Assembly: GCA_037179335.1 (NCBI GenBank)
Contig: JAKZHN010000037.1
Location: forward strand, 186,001 to 250,000
DNA: 64,000 nt
DNA from: Cyclaneusma minus
Lineage: Eukaryota > Ascomycota > Leotiomycetes > Marthamycetales > Marthamycetaceae
Reading direction: 5' to 3'
Shown here: one piece after another, positions 48,841-57,345 of the stretch
Layout: every line of letters starts with the position of its first letter
Numbering within the stretch: the first letter of the stretch is position 1
The notes under the pieces: generated by a model
Databases searched by the model: none
Told to the model about the DNA's origin: nothing
Seen by the model: the letters and a program-made list of their open reading frames with translations, nothing else
Made by a program: the position numbers and the translations under genes

Positions 48841-49353
48841 AGCGGAGTGCCACCAGACTTCGAGAAGCAGGGTTGGGATTTCTTCAAGATTGAAGACGAT
48901 CGAGGGGTATGCTGGATATTGCGAGAGCTGAGAGCAAAGAAGCACGGCGGCGGCCTAGTCGAGGTAAATTGGAATACAAACTGAGAAGGCGAACAAACAG
49001 TGCCGTGTAGATAAGGGTTGGGGAAGACTGGAGAAGGGCGATTTGGAGTTGTTATCGTATAAAAGTAAGAAATCGGAGAAGAGTAGCCATAAACAAAAAC
49101 ATAGGAGCTCGCAAGGCTTACTCAGAAGCTCCGCGTGAAAAGCATTCGAAGGTTAATAGTCGGTGCCGTGATATTTCCGATATTGTGAGCGAGTACAAAT
49201 CATCCAGTTAGTCTACGAGTCTTGGCTTTCCTGGTTATGGACATCTCTCCAAAATACCACTTCTCATGAACAAAAATATTCCAAAAAAACCCTACTCTCC
49301 AAGTATTGCGAGAAGTCTCTATCTAAGGCACATAGCCTACCATCTCAGCGTGC
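48841..49353. other. Upstream region of G
   Basis: About 500 bases without a supported gene separate G from the 3' end of interrupted paralog L. It should contain the G promoter; I see no motif I would defend. Confidence 0.35.
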
Positions 49354-49457
49354 TCACTGCCTGAAAGCATCCCCTAGTCCACGCCGATCTTCCAATACCA
49401 CGTCATTATACCTCGCCATCTCGGCTCCACTGCGAAACCTCAAGTAATCCCCTCCCG

Positions 49458-49465
49458 CACTCGAC
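49458..49465. repeat. 8-bp target-site duplication, left
   Basis: CACTCGAC lies immediately left of the element and is repeated exactly at 50182-50189. An 8-bp duplication is characteristic of hAT-superfamily insertion. Confidence 0.85.
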
Positions 49466-50181
49466 CAGTGTTTCCGATAGTTTGAGACCGCGGTTTGGGC
49501 CCTAAATCGTATCGATACGGTTTAAAATCATTTATAAAAGCTATAAATTAAATTTATTTGGTCCAAACCGCGCTCTCAGATTTTCACCATAATCGCCATG
49601 GTCTGAATTGCTAAAATTAGCAAATTTTTTTATTTTCAATTTTCCCCTTTAATAAAATAACTATAAAATGCACTAATTTTTGTCAAATTAGAGGAAATTT
49701 TTAAAAATTAGAATTTTTAAAAGTAAAAATATTTTATTAAATATTTAAATTTATACGGTTTTTTTAATTTTTAAAAATTATTTATTTTAAATTCTGGCAA
49801 TTAAATTAGAGTATTTTAATTTGGGTTTTTTAATTTTTAAAATTAAAACTTAAAAATGCTTATAATTTAAATAGTAATATAAAAAAATATATACTTTTAT
49901 AGCTAAAAAAAATTAATATATATTTATTAATTTAATTAAACAATGAGCTAAATTAGAATTAATATTAATTAAATGCCTTTATATAACGGTCCGTGTTCGC
50001 TAAAACTTCGCAAAAAATAGCTAAATAGTCCAAATCACGGTTTCGTTATTTCGCCACGATTTGAAATCAAATATTTAAAGCTTAAATTATATTTCTTTAA
50101 TCTGGACTATTTTTAAAAAGGTCAAACCGTATCAGTACGGTCCAAAAGAAAATCGGTCCGGCTGGACTATCGGAAACACTG
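49466..50181. mobile_element. Non-autonomous hAT-type element, 716 bp
   Basis: The termini are a perfect 16-bp inverted repeat, CAGTGTTTCCGATAGT, flanked by an exact 8-bp duplication. Inside the left end is an inverted pair TGAGACCGCGGTTTGG (49483-49498) and its near-perfect complement (49563-49578). Both ends also carry palindromes: CGTATCGATACG at 49508-49519 and ACCGTATCAGTACGGT at 50126-50141. The interior is strongly AT-rich and has no open frame, so the element is non-autonomous and has suffered, or was born with, AT enrichment while the host sequence on both sides did not. It interrupts exon 2 of paralog L. Confidence 0.85.
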
Positions 50182-50189
50182 CACTCGAC
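50182..50189. repeat. 8-bp target-site duplication, right
   Basis: CACTCGAC is an exact copy of 49458-49465 and directly follows the right inverted repeat. Confidence 0.85.
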
Positions 50190-50647
50190 CCGGCTACCAT
50201 CGGGGTCGAGTCAACTTGCATGAACTCAGTCGGTAGCCGCAAGACAAGTGGAGCTTCCGAGCTACCTCCTTGTAGATCTGAACTGCGAGTGTGAATGTTA
50301 GGCGTCAGCAAGCAGCTTGGAACGCGAGGCAGAGTGCAACTCAAGTGAAATGTCAGAAAAGGGTGCTGAGAGTAGGCGCCCATCACCCTCGATGTCATGC
50401 ACCTATTCTCACTCATGTCCAAAGCAAGGGCTGAATCCCCAAAAGTGGATCCAAGCCAGGCTGTTTGATCCTCCGGGTCTTTCTCGGGCCACTGATGCTG
50501 CAGCGGCATGCAAGCTTGTAATTTAACCCGTGGCTCTGCCAAACCCACGCAGTAGGTCAGAGATATGTCGCGAGTCCGGATCTGGTGATACGGGGCTGAA
50601 TTCTGGCATGGCAGAAACCTCGCTGGAGTCTTATGTAAAGCGTACAT

Positions 50648-52431
50648 TTAGGACTGGCGTCCTGTCTGCCTGTGTCTTTGGTTCAGAAGCCGAAGCGATG
50701 GGATCATCCGTGCGAAAGACGCTGCCTTCAACGCTAAGTGGATTCCCTTTCGCATTGAATGTCCCTCCTCGCGGGAAGAGATGTTCGGATGGAAGGTTCG
50801 CGAGAGAGCGCGCTGCAACTGAGCAGGCCAAGCAGAGACGGAGTTCATGACTGAGTTACTTGGTTGGTGTATGATGAAACGATCGTAGGCTGTGAGTATT
50901 GCTGTCCAGTCATTCTGAGTAGCTGCCGCTCAACCGGGCTCCATGTCAAGAAAAACCGGTGTTGCTATTCTTGATGCCCCTCGACTCCTCGAGCTGCTCG
51001 TGGGCTTTGCATCCGTGCTGCTGTAAGGGCTAGATTGATAAGAACGTAGTGGTCCATCCTGACTGTTGGGAGGTAGCTCGAGCGTTTAGGATACCGACCG
51101 ATGGTGCGATTCAATATCATCGAAGACGTAGTTTCTGCGATCAGAGACCACATCAAGAGGGAGCTAGGATATGCTGACCTTCAAAGTCTGATTCCCATCG
51201 ACAACACCGTGTTTGGACGCACCGATGTCTTTCTCTGAGTCCAACGAGCCACCATTCTCTTCCGCCACCGGGAGTATGCGGAGATCGAACATGACCAGGT
51301 GCAGAAGACTCCGCCTCGCTCGCTTCTCGCCAGGGTGCAGAAAATCGATGGAGTCTAAGCTCGATGAATGTTTAGGTACGCGGCTTCGCAAGACACATGA
51401 CGGGTCGCTCGGAAGCTGGATGCATCATCCGAATCGGGTTCTTACGTCGATGTAGATTCCTCCCAAGTCTTCAGGGGTTCTTCGACGGAGTTCGAAGCTC
51501 TCTTCCACGTTCAGGTAGTCGAAATTGATACTTGTCTTTCCGCAGAGCTCGGTGATAATCCCTGAGTCGACTTAGTATCATTGGTCAGTGAATGAGAACC
51601 GCGGCGGGTCTCGAAGGGACACACTTATCTTGACGCGAGACCGCGCTTTCGGCGTGCTGCAAGTTTGGAAAGCCATCATCAGTCACCACAAGAGTCGATG
51701 CACGCTGCTCACCGGTTCAAATGCGAATGATTCCAACCTGCAAGTGATACTAGTACGACAAGTCAAGTTAAGCTTCCCGAGCAGTGGAGCAGTTGGCGTT
51801 GTGTAACTGTCGATCACGGCACCGGCGAGGCGGTGTGCAGTGGCAGATTCGAGTACGAAAAGATACGAGGCCGCCGCGCAAGGCTGCTCGTATCATCGCA
51901 TGGGATACTGAGGAACACGAGGTGGGATATTCGGATGTGATTGTACGAGTTGATATCTTACAACTGCCCGTATAAGCAACAGACAGCATCTGACGCAAGC
52001 GCATCGTTACTGAATGCTGGTAAGGTGCAAACATTCGGTTCGAACACCGATCATACCAAACCACGAAATAAGGACATGAGCCGCGAACTTCCAACAACCG
52101 ACCACCTAATTATCGCAACCATAACTCTGGCCCGACTTCCACGTAGTCAAACCACACACAGCCAATATCCAAACATCCTCTCAAAGTTGCTCGCATAATC
52201 ACTGTCTACTGTCTCGAACATTGCTAACACGGAGTAACACCGAGCCCCACCTAATACTCGCATTTCCCCACATATTCCCCAAATGGTTGATTCGCTGGTG
52301 CGAGTGTGAATTGGAACCAAGCCCTGCCTCCGGGACTTCCTATTAAACATACCATTGCTTCTGGGTCGGTAAAGGTTCGTCCGCACCTGTATGAGAGGTT
52401 CAAAGTAATCACCCGTGGGCCACAGATCCAA
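50648..52431. other. Region upstream of L with ambiguous open frames
   Basis: Open frames of 60-110 codons occur on both strands. On the minus strand at 50860-51130 one frame is Ser/Arg-rich (S-S-S-R-S-R-G-A-S-R) with a single TGA and could be the degraded variable N-terminus of L. A second minus frame (51164-51391) ends K-V-S-I-S and weakly recalls an exon 1 end, but lacks GQ and GHP. I cannot support a gene. Confidence 0.3.
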
Positions 52432-52809
52432 TCAGCGCAGGGTGTTGTAACGTCTTGGGAGGAGAAGCTCGTGGAAAGATCGACTAGAGGTCTGAGTGCG
52501 TTTGACGGGTGCTTGAAGAGACAATGATCGGTAGAAGCAAGATTGGAACTCAAGTTGTTGTGAAATCGTCAAACGAGGCCTCCCATATGCGCTATCCATG
52601 ATGCCAAGTCCTGTGGATTTGCCGAACTCGAGTCGAGTTATTGGTACCATGAGCTTTTGCCGGTATAGGCAGAACCGTCGAATGAGGACCGTAATATTGC
52701 CGGGAAAAGAGACGCAAGTTGCCCGATAATACTCCGGATGGAATCCAGGTCCCAAGAGTGTGCTCAAGACACCATTTGAATCACCAACACCGAAGAACAA
52801 TTCCTTCAT
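52432..52809 (-). CDS. Open frame, possibly a degenerate paralog
   Basis: The ATG at 52809 opens a 125-codon frame with ordinary codon usage. It contains D-S-A-Y-G-R-P-R-L-T-I-S, which resembles the family S-A-W-G-H-P-V-V-A-L, at roughly the right distance after a cysteine (R-R-F-C-L-Y). The GQ-LP motif and the splice junction are not evident. It lies between L and H on the same strand, so a very divergent or dead family member is plausible. Otherwise unidentified. Confidence 0.25.
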   Translation of the reverse strand: MKELFFGVGDSNGVLSTLLGPGFHPEYYRATCVSFPGNITVLIRRFCLYRQKLMVPITRLEFGKSTGLGIMDSAYGRPRLTISQQLEFQSCFYRSLSLQAPVKRTQTSSRSFHELLLPRRYNTLR

Positions 52810-52856
52810 GTAAAGACAATTGGCTGGCGGAAGCTCCCAGAGAGAGCTCGCGACAG

Positions 52857-53560
52857 CTAGGTCAGGAAACGGGCTGGTGTAGAATGGCTCTTTTTGCTGA
52901 GTGGCCCATCGGACCTCTTCAAAACGTCACCAAGTTGTTTTGGTAAGGAGAGAGTTCTCTGATCAAATGTATCGCGCCCGCCTCTTCGTTGTTCTTTTTC
53001 CCTCCGTGCTTTCAGCTCGCCCTCCCACGTCCATGGCACCCACTCTGGCTTTGTCGCGTAGGATCGAATCCTTGTAAGCAGTCTCTGTAGCGATTCGAAT
53101 GACAACTGCATTGGTCTTGTCGGGTCTGGGTTTTTGCCATCGTTTGAGAAATGTGTCAAAGCCGATTCGGCTACGTCGTAAATCTCTAATGCAATCCACG
53201 TTTCCCGGTACATATAATCTCCATCGACAAAATTCAATAACGACTTATGTATGCCGTCGTCAAGCCGAGTCATCGCCCGGTTCCATCGATGTTCTTCGGC
53301 CACCTTAATAACTTGCTCCGGATGAGTACTTGTCTGAAGGAGAACGGTCAGCAATTGAATTGGCAGAGCAAGACTTATAAGAAACATGAGGATGACGTAC
53401 TACCACAACTTTGATCATGCCTTTCTCATCAGGCATGGACAGTTTCACACAAGGGTGCCCGAAGGCTCCCTGCGGACACTTGAATGTGTTTCGGAAATTC
53501 TCCTCCATCACTTGTAGACTTGGAAGTCTCCAGACTTCCCCAAGCCGGGGAAGTCTTCTG
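52857..53560 (-). CDS. Paralog H of the GQ-LP/GHP family, intact core
   Basis: The exon 1 core (53401 to about 53560) reads R-L-G-E-V-W-R-L-P, then A-F-G-H-P-C-V-K-L-S, and ends I-K-V-V-V before a GTACGT donor. The intron is 53334-53400 (67 nt), with a CCTTCAG acceptor, phase 0. Exon 2 (52857-53333) opens T-S-T and has E-T-W-I-A-L-E-I-Y, L-S-F-E-S-L-Q-R-L-L, then W-V-P-W-T-W-E-G and a basic tail. The exon 1 frame is open from 53616 but lacks an ATG before the G-E-V-W motif. The N-terminus therefore needs an upstream exon (an ATG at 53650 is followed ten codons later by GTAAAG) or has suffered a frame change. The exon 2 sequence is closest to relic I. Confidence 0.6.
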
Positions 53561-54674
53561 ATGGCTGCTTGTCGGTAAAGGCATCTTCCGTTCCTCGAGG
53601 TTACTGTATAAGGTCTTTACCTCGTCTCGGAGGCACTCGTTCGACTCCATTCGACGCCGCTAAGCGGTATACATTTCGTACATGTTCCTGGCATAATGCA
53701 CGTGTTGGTCTCAGCATCTAGCTCCTAGTCACTGGATATGACCTTGAATTGTACTGTGATGTGAAGAGTGGAAGTGAATCATTGGCAGTATGCTAGGCTT
53801 GGCGCCAAAAGAGTTAGCGCTAAACGGTACCGGGAGAGGGGAAGAAGAAAGGAGAGATTTAGAACAGCATACCATGCACAGACCTGCTTGGGGCTGTTTT
53901 GCTGCTCTGGCTTGGCTTGCTTGTGGTTGGGGCTGACAAGGGAGCACCGTAGGTTTCGGATTCTCTGGCGAAACTTGCCGCTCAAATTGTGTCGGCGCAG
54001 ACGTACGTTCTAGGCTGGGTCTGGAGTGGCGAACGGCTTGCCGTAGAACAAGCCGTTGCCTTGGTCACGCTCGAGCGGTCCTACTTCGAGACCAGCCAAT
54101 TTTGACCTGGGAGTCGTGACTGCTGATGTGCGGGAGCGTTGTATCAAGTCGTTGAGGAGAAAACTCTGGAGGAGCGCTTAGGACCGTACGTGAGTTGAAG
54201 CGGTAGGCTGAAGACGGTGGAATGAGGGAGGGGAAGGTAGATAGAAAAGAACAACAAAAGCGTGTAGAGGGCAGGCGCGCTTAGTGCGGTAAGCGTTCGC
54301 GAAACACGAAGGCGAGAAGAGCGAAAATGACGTGAATGATGAGATGACCAAATAACAAATGTCAAAAATAAAGGACCATCTCACCACCCACCGCCCGTCC
54401 CATCGTCACCTCAAACTCTTCCCGAGCCGTGAAGCCATCAACTCTGCAGCGAATATTATTACTTCAAAGTCGTCCCGTAGCCCGTTGAAAACCGTTGTGC
54501 TAATCACTTTTCCACTCCGATATCATTGTCCGTGGCATTTGCACGCAGTGTTTTTCCTTTTCTCAACTGCCTCAAAAATGACTCTTTACCGGCAATCTTA
54601 TCCCTTTAGGGTGGGTAGTCTCGATAGTTACATAATCTGCAGCTGACATCTTAGGCGCAACGCGAATCAGGGTA
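53561..54674. other. Region between H and relic J
   Basis: This holds the possible first exon of H (53621-53650) and short overlapping open frames without motifs. No further gene is supported. Confidence 0.3.
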
Positions 54675-55559
54675 CTATTGGCAATCTATCTCACTTTTGG
54701 GCGGGAGATATTGAACTTGACCATGTCGCTTGCGCTTTGCAGGACTTGAGTCTTTCGCACGAACAACGGTGGCTGATGTGCAAAGCGAGGCCGCTTGGGA
54801 GACAGGGGGAAGCGCTGGGAACTCAACGAGAAAAGCTTCCGACGGGGCAAGCTGGTGGGCAATCCGCTTCCACGGAAATGTTGGGCGTGGTGGAGTTCTG
54901 TCGGGCTGATTTGATTCGTTCTTTCTCCAGTCGAATGGAAGCCACTTCTGTCGCTGGCTGTCATCATCAGTGTGCCTAGGAGGCAGCAAAGCAGCCGGAT
55001 TTAGTTGGAATGTTTTCTCCATTGAAAAACTAACTTCTTTTCGACGGAACGATTTTCTCGAGGTTCTAAGTGTTGGCGGGATGAGTATTGTAATATCAAG
55101 TGGCACAATTGATCTGACGTTTGCCGGAAACCCTTGTCCGACAGAAGAGGTGGTGCTTGAGATGGTCTCTGTCTTTAGGAGAATCCTGGTATCCGAACAA
55201 ATCTTGCTTGCTCCAGTGGAAAGTGGAGCCTGTGGAGATGATACGATCCTTGCGGAGAACTCCTCGTGGCTGAGATCGGTCTACGGTCGATCGAAATCAA
55301 GGTCCTGCTCGTCGTCTGGGGTTGCAGTGGCAACTTCGTCGTTTTCGGTACATTTTCGAGCCACGGTGTTAGTACTGAATGGTATATTATTTCCATAATG
55401 CGTAGCAAAAGCTTTTACACGGCCGCGAGAAGTCTTACATAAATAGATTGCTAACTCAGCTTCAAACGGCGAAAGACACGTGAAACGGGCAACATACGGG
55501 GAAAGAAGGAATGTATTTTTGGCAAGGGGGAAGCATGCTACATAGTGCAGAAAGTCCAT
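54675..55559 (-). pseudogene. Relic J: variable N-terminus and first motif of a paralog
   Basis: A single minus-strand frame runs from an ATG at 55559 to 54675, broken only by a TAG at 55281-55283. It is Ser/Thr/Pro/Arg-rich and low-complexity like the N-termini of D, F and G. Just before the end it reads R-H-G-Q-V-Q-Y-L-P-P, a good match to the family G-Q-[ILV]-x-x-L-P. A TAG ends the frame eight residues after that motif, and no GHP, splice donor or exon 2 is recognisable downstream. I interpret it as a family member lacking its 3' half. Confidence 0.4.
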
Positions 55560-55584
55560 ATGGTTCGGGAATCAATGCAACGGG

Positions 55585-56099
55585 CTATCCCTTGCAAGCC
55601 AAAGTCATACCAAGAAGCAACCAACCGAGAATCCGCCTCTGAAGCACTGATCTCAACAACCATACCAACTTGCCGTCTACTCTTCCTTTCAGCAATCTCC
55701 CTTTTCGTTGGCTCTCCCTCTTCTTTTTGTCGGTGTCTGCCGGTGAGACGGATTGGTTGCGTCTTTGACTCTTGTAGTTGCCTTGTCGCGCAGTTTGTAG
55801 CTTTACCTCCAATTGTCGTGCCACCTCTGATAAGTGTTGTACCTGCCATTCCCACGTCCAATGCACTCTATGGCCGCCCTCGAACTCGCTCAAGATCCGG
55901 CGTAATGTATTTAGGGCCGACTCCGTAAACTGCATCGGCTTAGTATTGCTGGCTTTCCGGTTATTCCATTGCTGAAGTATTCCGACTGGAAGCAAGTATA
56001 TGTCCAAATTAACATATCAAGATGTATTTAGAAACTCTCCATTAATGAAATCAAGTCGAGGATTCTCGGCTGTATATGTAGCAGTTTCGGAGGCGGTTT
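55585..56099 (-). pseudogene. Relic I: exon 2 of a paralog, cut off by an LTR-like sequence
   Basis: The frame reads N-P-R-L-D-F-I-N-G-E-F-L, a TGA where H has tryptophan (T-W-I-A-L-E), then Y-V-N-L-D-I-Y, G-I-L-Q-Q-W and M-Q-F-T-E-S-A-L-N-T-L, followed by H-W-T-W-E-W and a basic tail to 55585. This parallels exon 2 of H throughout. The TGG-to-TGA change is of RIP type. Upstream homology ends abruptly at about 56100, where an LTR-like sequence begins, so exon 1 is missing. Confidence 0.55.
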
Positions 56100-56248
56100 T
56101 GTTGTGAATAGTCAAAAGGTGTTGGAGTGATACGTAGGTAGTAATAACTTGATTGATTAGGATAGGTGGGCGAAGCCCACCTACTTATAGCTATACTAGT
56201 CTACAGGGGTTCTGGCATTGCCTTAGGCATTGCCCAAATACTCTAATA
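56100..56248 (-). mobile_element. LTR-like sequence at the border of the right AT-rich block
   Basis: On the minus strand it starts TATTAGAGTATTTGGGCAAT (TG to TA at the first dinucleotide would be a RIP change) and ends ...CTATTCACAACA. It contains two hairpins, GGCAATGCCTAAGGCAATGCC-like and GTGGGCTTCGCCCAC, and a TATA-like TATAAGTA. At 149 bp it is within the range of short Copia LTRs. The AT-rich DNA on its right would be the degraded internal region. Flanks do not show a clear target duplication. Confidence 0.45.
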
Positions 56249-56583
56249 TTTTTACTTAATATTTTTAGCCCTAAAATAAAGCTTAAAATTAATCGTTATA
56301 GCCCTAAAACAATTATTATAGCTTTAAATTAATTGCTAAAGCGCTTTAAATTATTTTGCATTAATAATTAAATTATAAAAAAAATTATTAATGCAGGCTT
56401 TTTTTTAAAAAATTAGTATATATATAATTTAGGGATTTTTGGCTTTAGTAAAAATTTAAAAATTTTTAAAAATAGCAAAAGAAAATCTAAAGCTATTAAA
56501 TTAATAATGCTAGACTATTAAATAGCCAATAGTAAAAATAAAAAATAAAAATGCATATTATCGACTAATAGTTTTTTAAAGAG

Positions 56584-56733
56584 TTTAAAAAATAAAAATA
56601 CGCATTATTTAATAATAGCAAATTGCTATTTAATAACGATTTTTTGAAAAATGACTTTTTAAAAAATTTAAAAAATAAAAATACGCATTATTTAACAATA
56701 GCAAATTGCTATTTAATAACGACTTTTTTTTTG
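56584..56733. repeat. 83-bp tandem duplication with internal palindrome
   Basis: The segment TTTAAAAAATAAAAATACGC begins at 56584 and again at 56667, 83 bases later. Both copies contain the palindrome AATAGCAAATTGCTATT followed by TAATAACGA. A more degraded third copy may precede it near 56536. Confidence 0.75.
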
Positions 56734-57150
56734 GAAAATCCAAAAATAGTGAAAATCAATGTACCCAATATTTAATATATAAAAAATAAAATTTTTCCTA
56801 TATAAATTAATTTTTCAAAAAAATATTTAAATAAAAAATTAATTAATAAAAAATCTAAAAATCCATAATAAAATACAAATTGGCCTTTGATTTTTAAAAC
56901 GACCTTTATAGCCAAATATATTAATATTAGCGCTATTAATAAATAACTTTAAGGAATTATAGGCAATAGCTAGCGTTTTAAAAAATTAATTAAGGCTATT
57001 CTAGGATTTAATTGGAAAAACCTAATAAATAAATACCGCTATATTTTATTTACTAATTATTTTATTAGAATCTGCTATTTAATAGGCTTTTTAAATTATT
57101 TTACAATATGTTTTAAAATATTATTAAAAAAATTATAAAATATTAAAATA

Positions 57151-57345
57151 ATAAAATAGCCGCTATTATTATTATTAAATAAATATTGCTATAAAAGCTT
57201 TAAAAAGCATATAATAGCGCTATAAAATATAAAATTAATATAATAGCCGCTATTATTATTGCTAATTAAATATTTATATAATGCTATTGCAATATATAAA
57301 TTGCTATAAAATATAAAGCAATAAAATAGCCGCTATTATTTATAT
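57151..57345. repeat. Three-copy repeat of about 85 bp
   Basis: AATAGCCGCTATTATT recurs at about 57153, 57241 and 57323, with partly conserved sequence between (TATAAAATATAAA). Each core is itself a near palindrome. Confidence 0.55.

Larger units (their letters stand above)
49354..50647 (-). pseudogene. Paralog L, split by a hAT-type element
   Basis: On the minus strand, exon 1 homology lies at 50647 down to about 50400: E-P-R-V-K-L-Q-A-C-M-P-L, then S-T-F-G-D-S-A-L-A-L. This aligns without gaps over 39 residues to G, with G-H-P replaced by G-D-S. The exon 1 donor position reads GGCGCC, so it is lost. Exon 2 homology starts near S-S-D-L, runs through T-E-F-M-Q-V-D, and is interrupted after the codons at 50190 by the 716-bp element. 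On the far side the same frame resumes with D-Y-L-R-F-R-S-G and runs, at the same spacing as G, to A-F-R-Q-stop; the stop (TGA at 49354-49356) stands where G has the tryptophan of L-R-Q-W, a G-to-A change. The gene is dead for several independent reasons. Confidence 0.6.

Noticed and set aside
51164..51391. Possible further paralog ending K-V-S-I-S
   Set aside because: It lacks the GQ-LP and GHP motifs and a splice donor; the resemblance is too weak.
34501..56099. Assignment of the family to DUF6590 or another named fungal domain
   Set aside because: The motifs I recall for such domains do not match G-Q-[ILV]-x-x-L-P...G-H-P; I prefer to leave the family unnamed.
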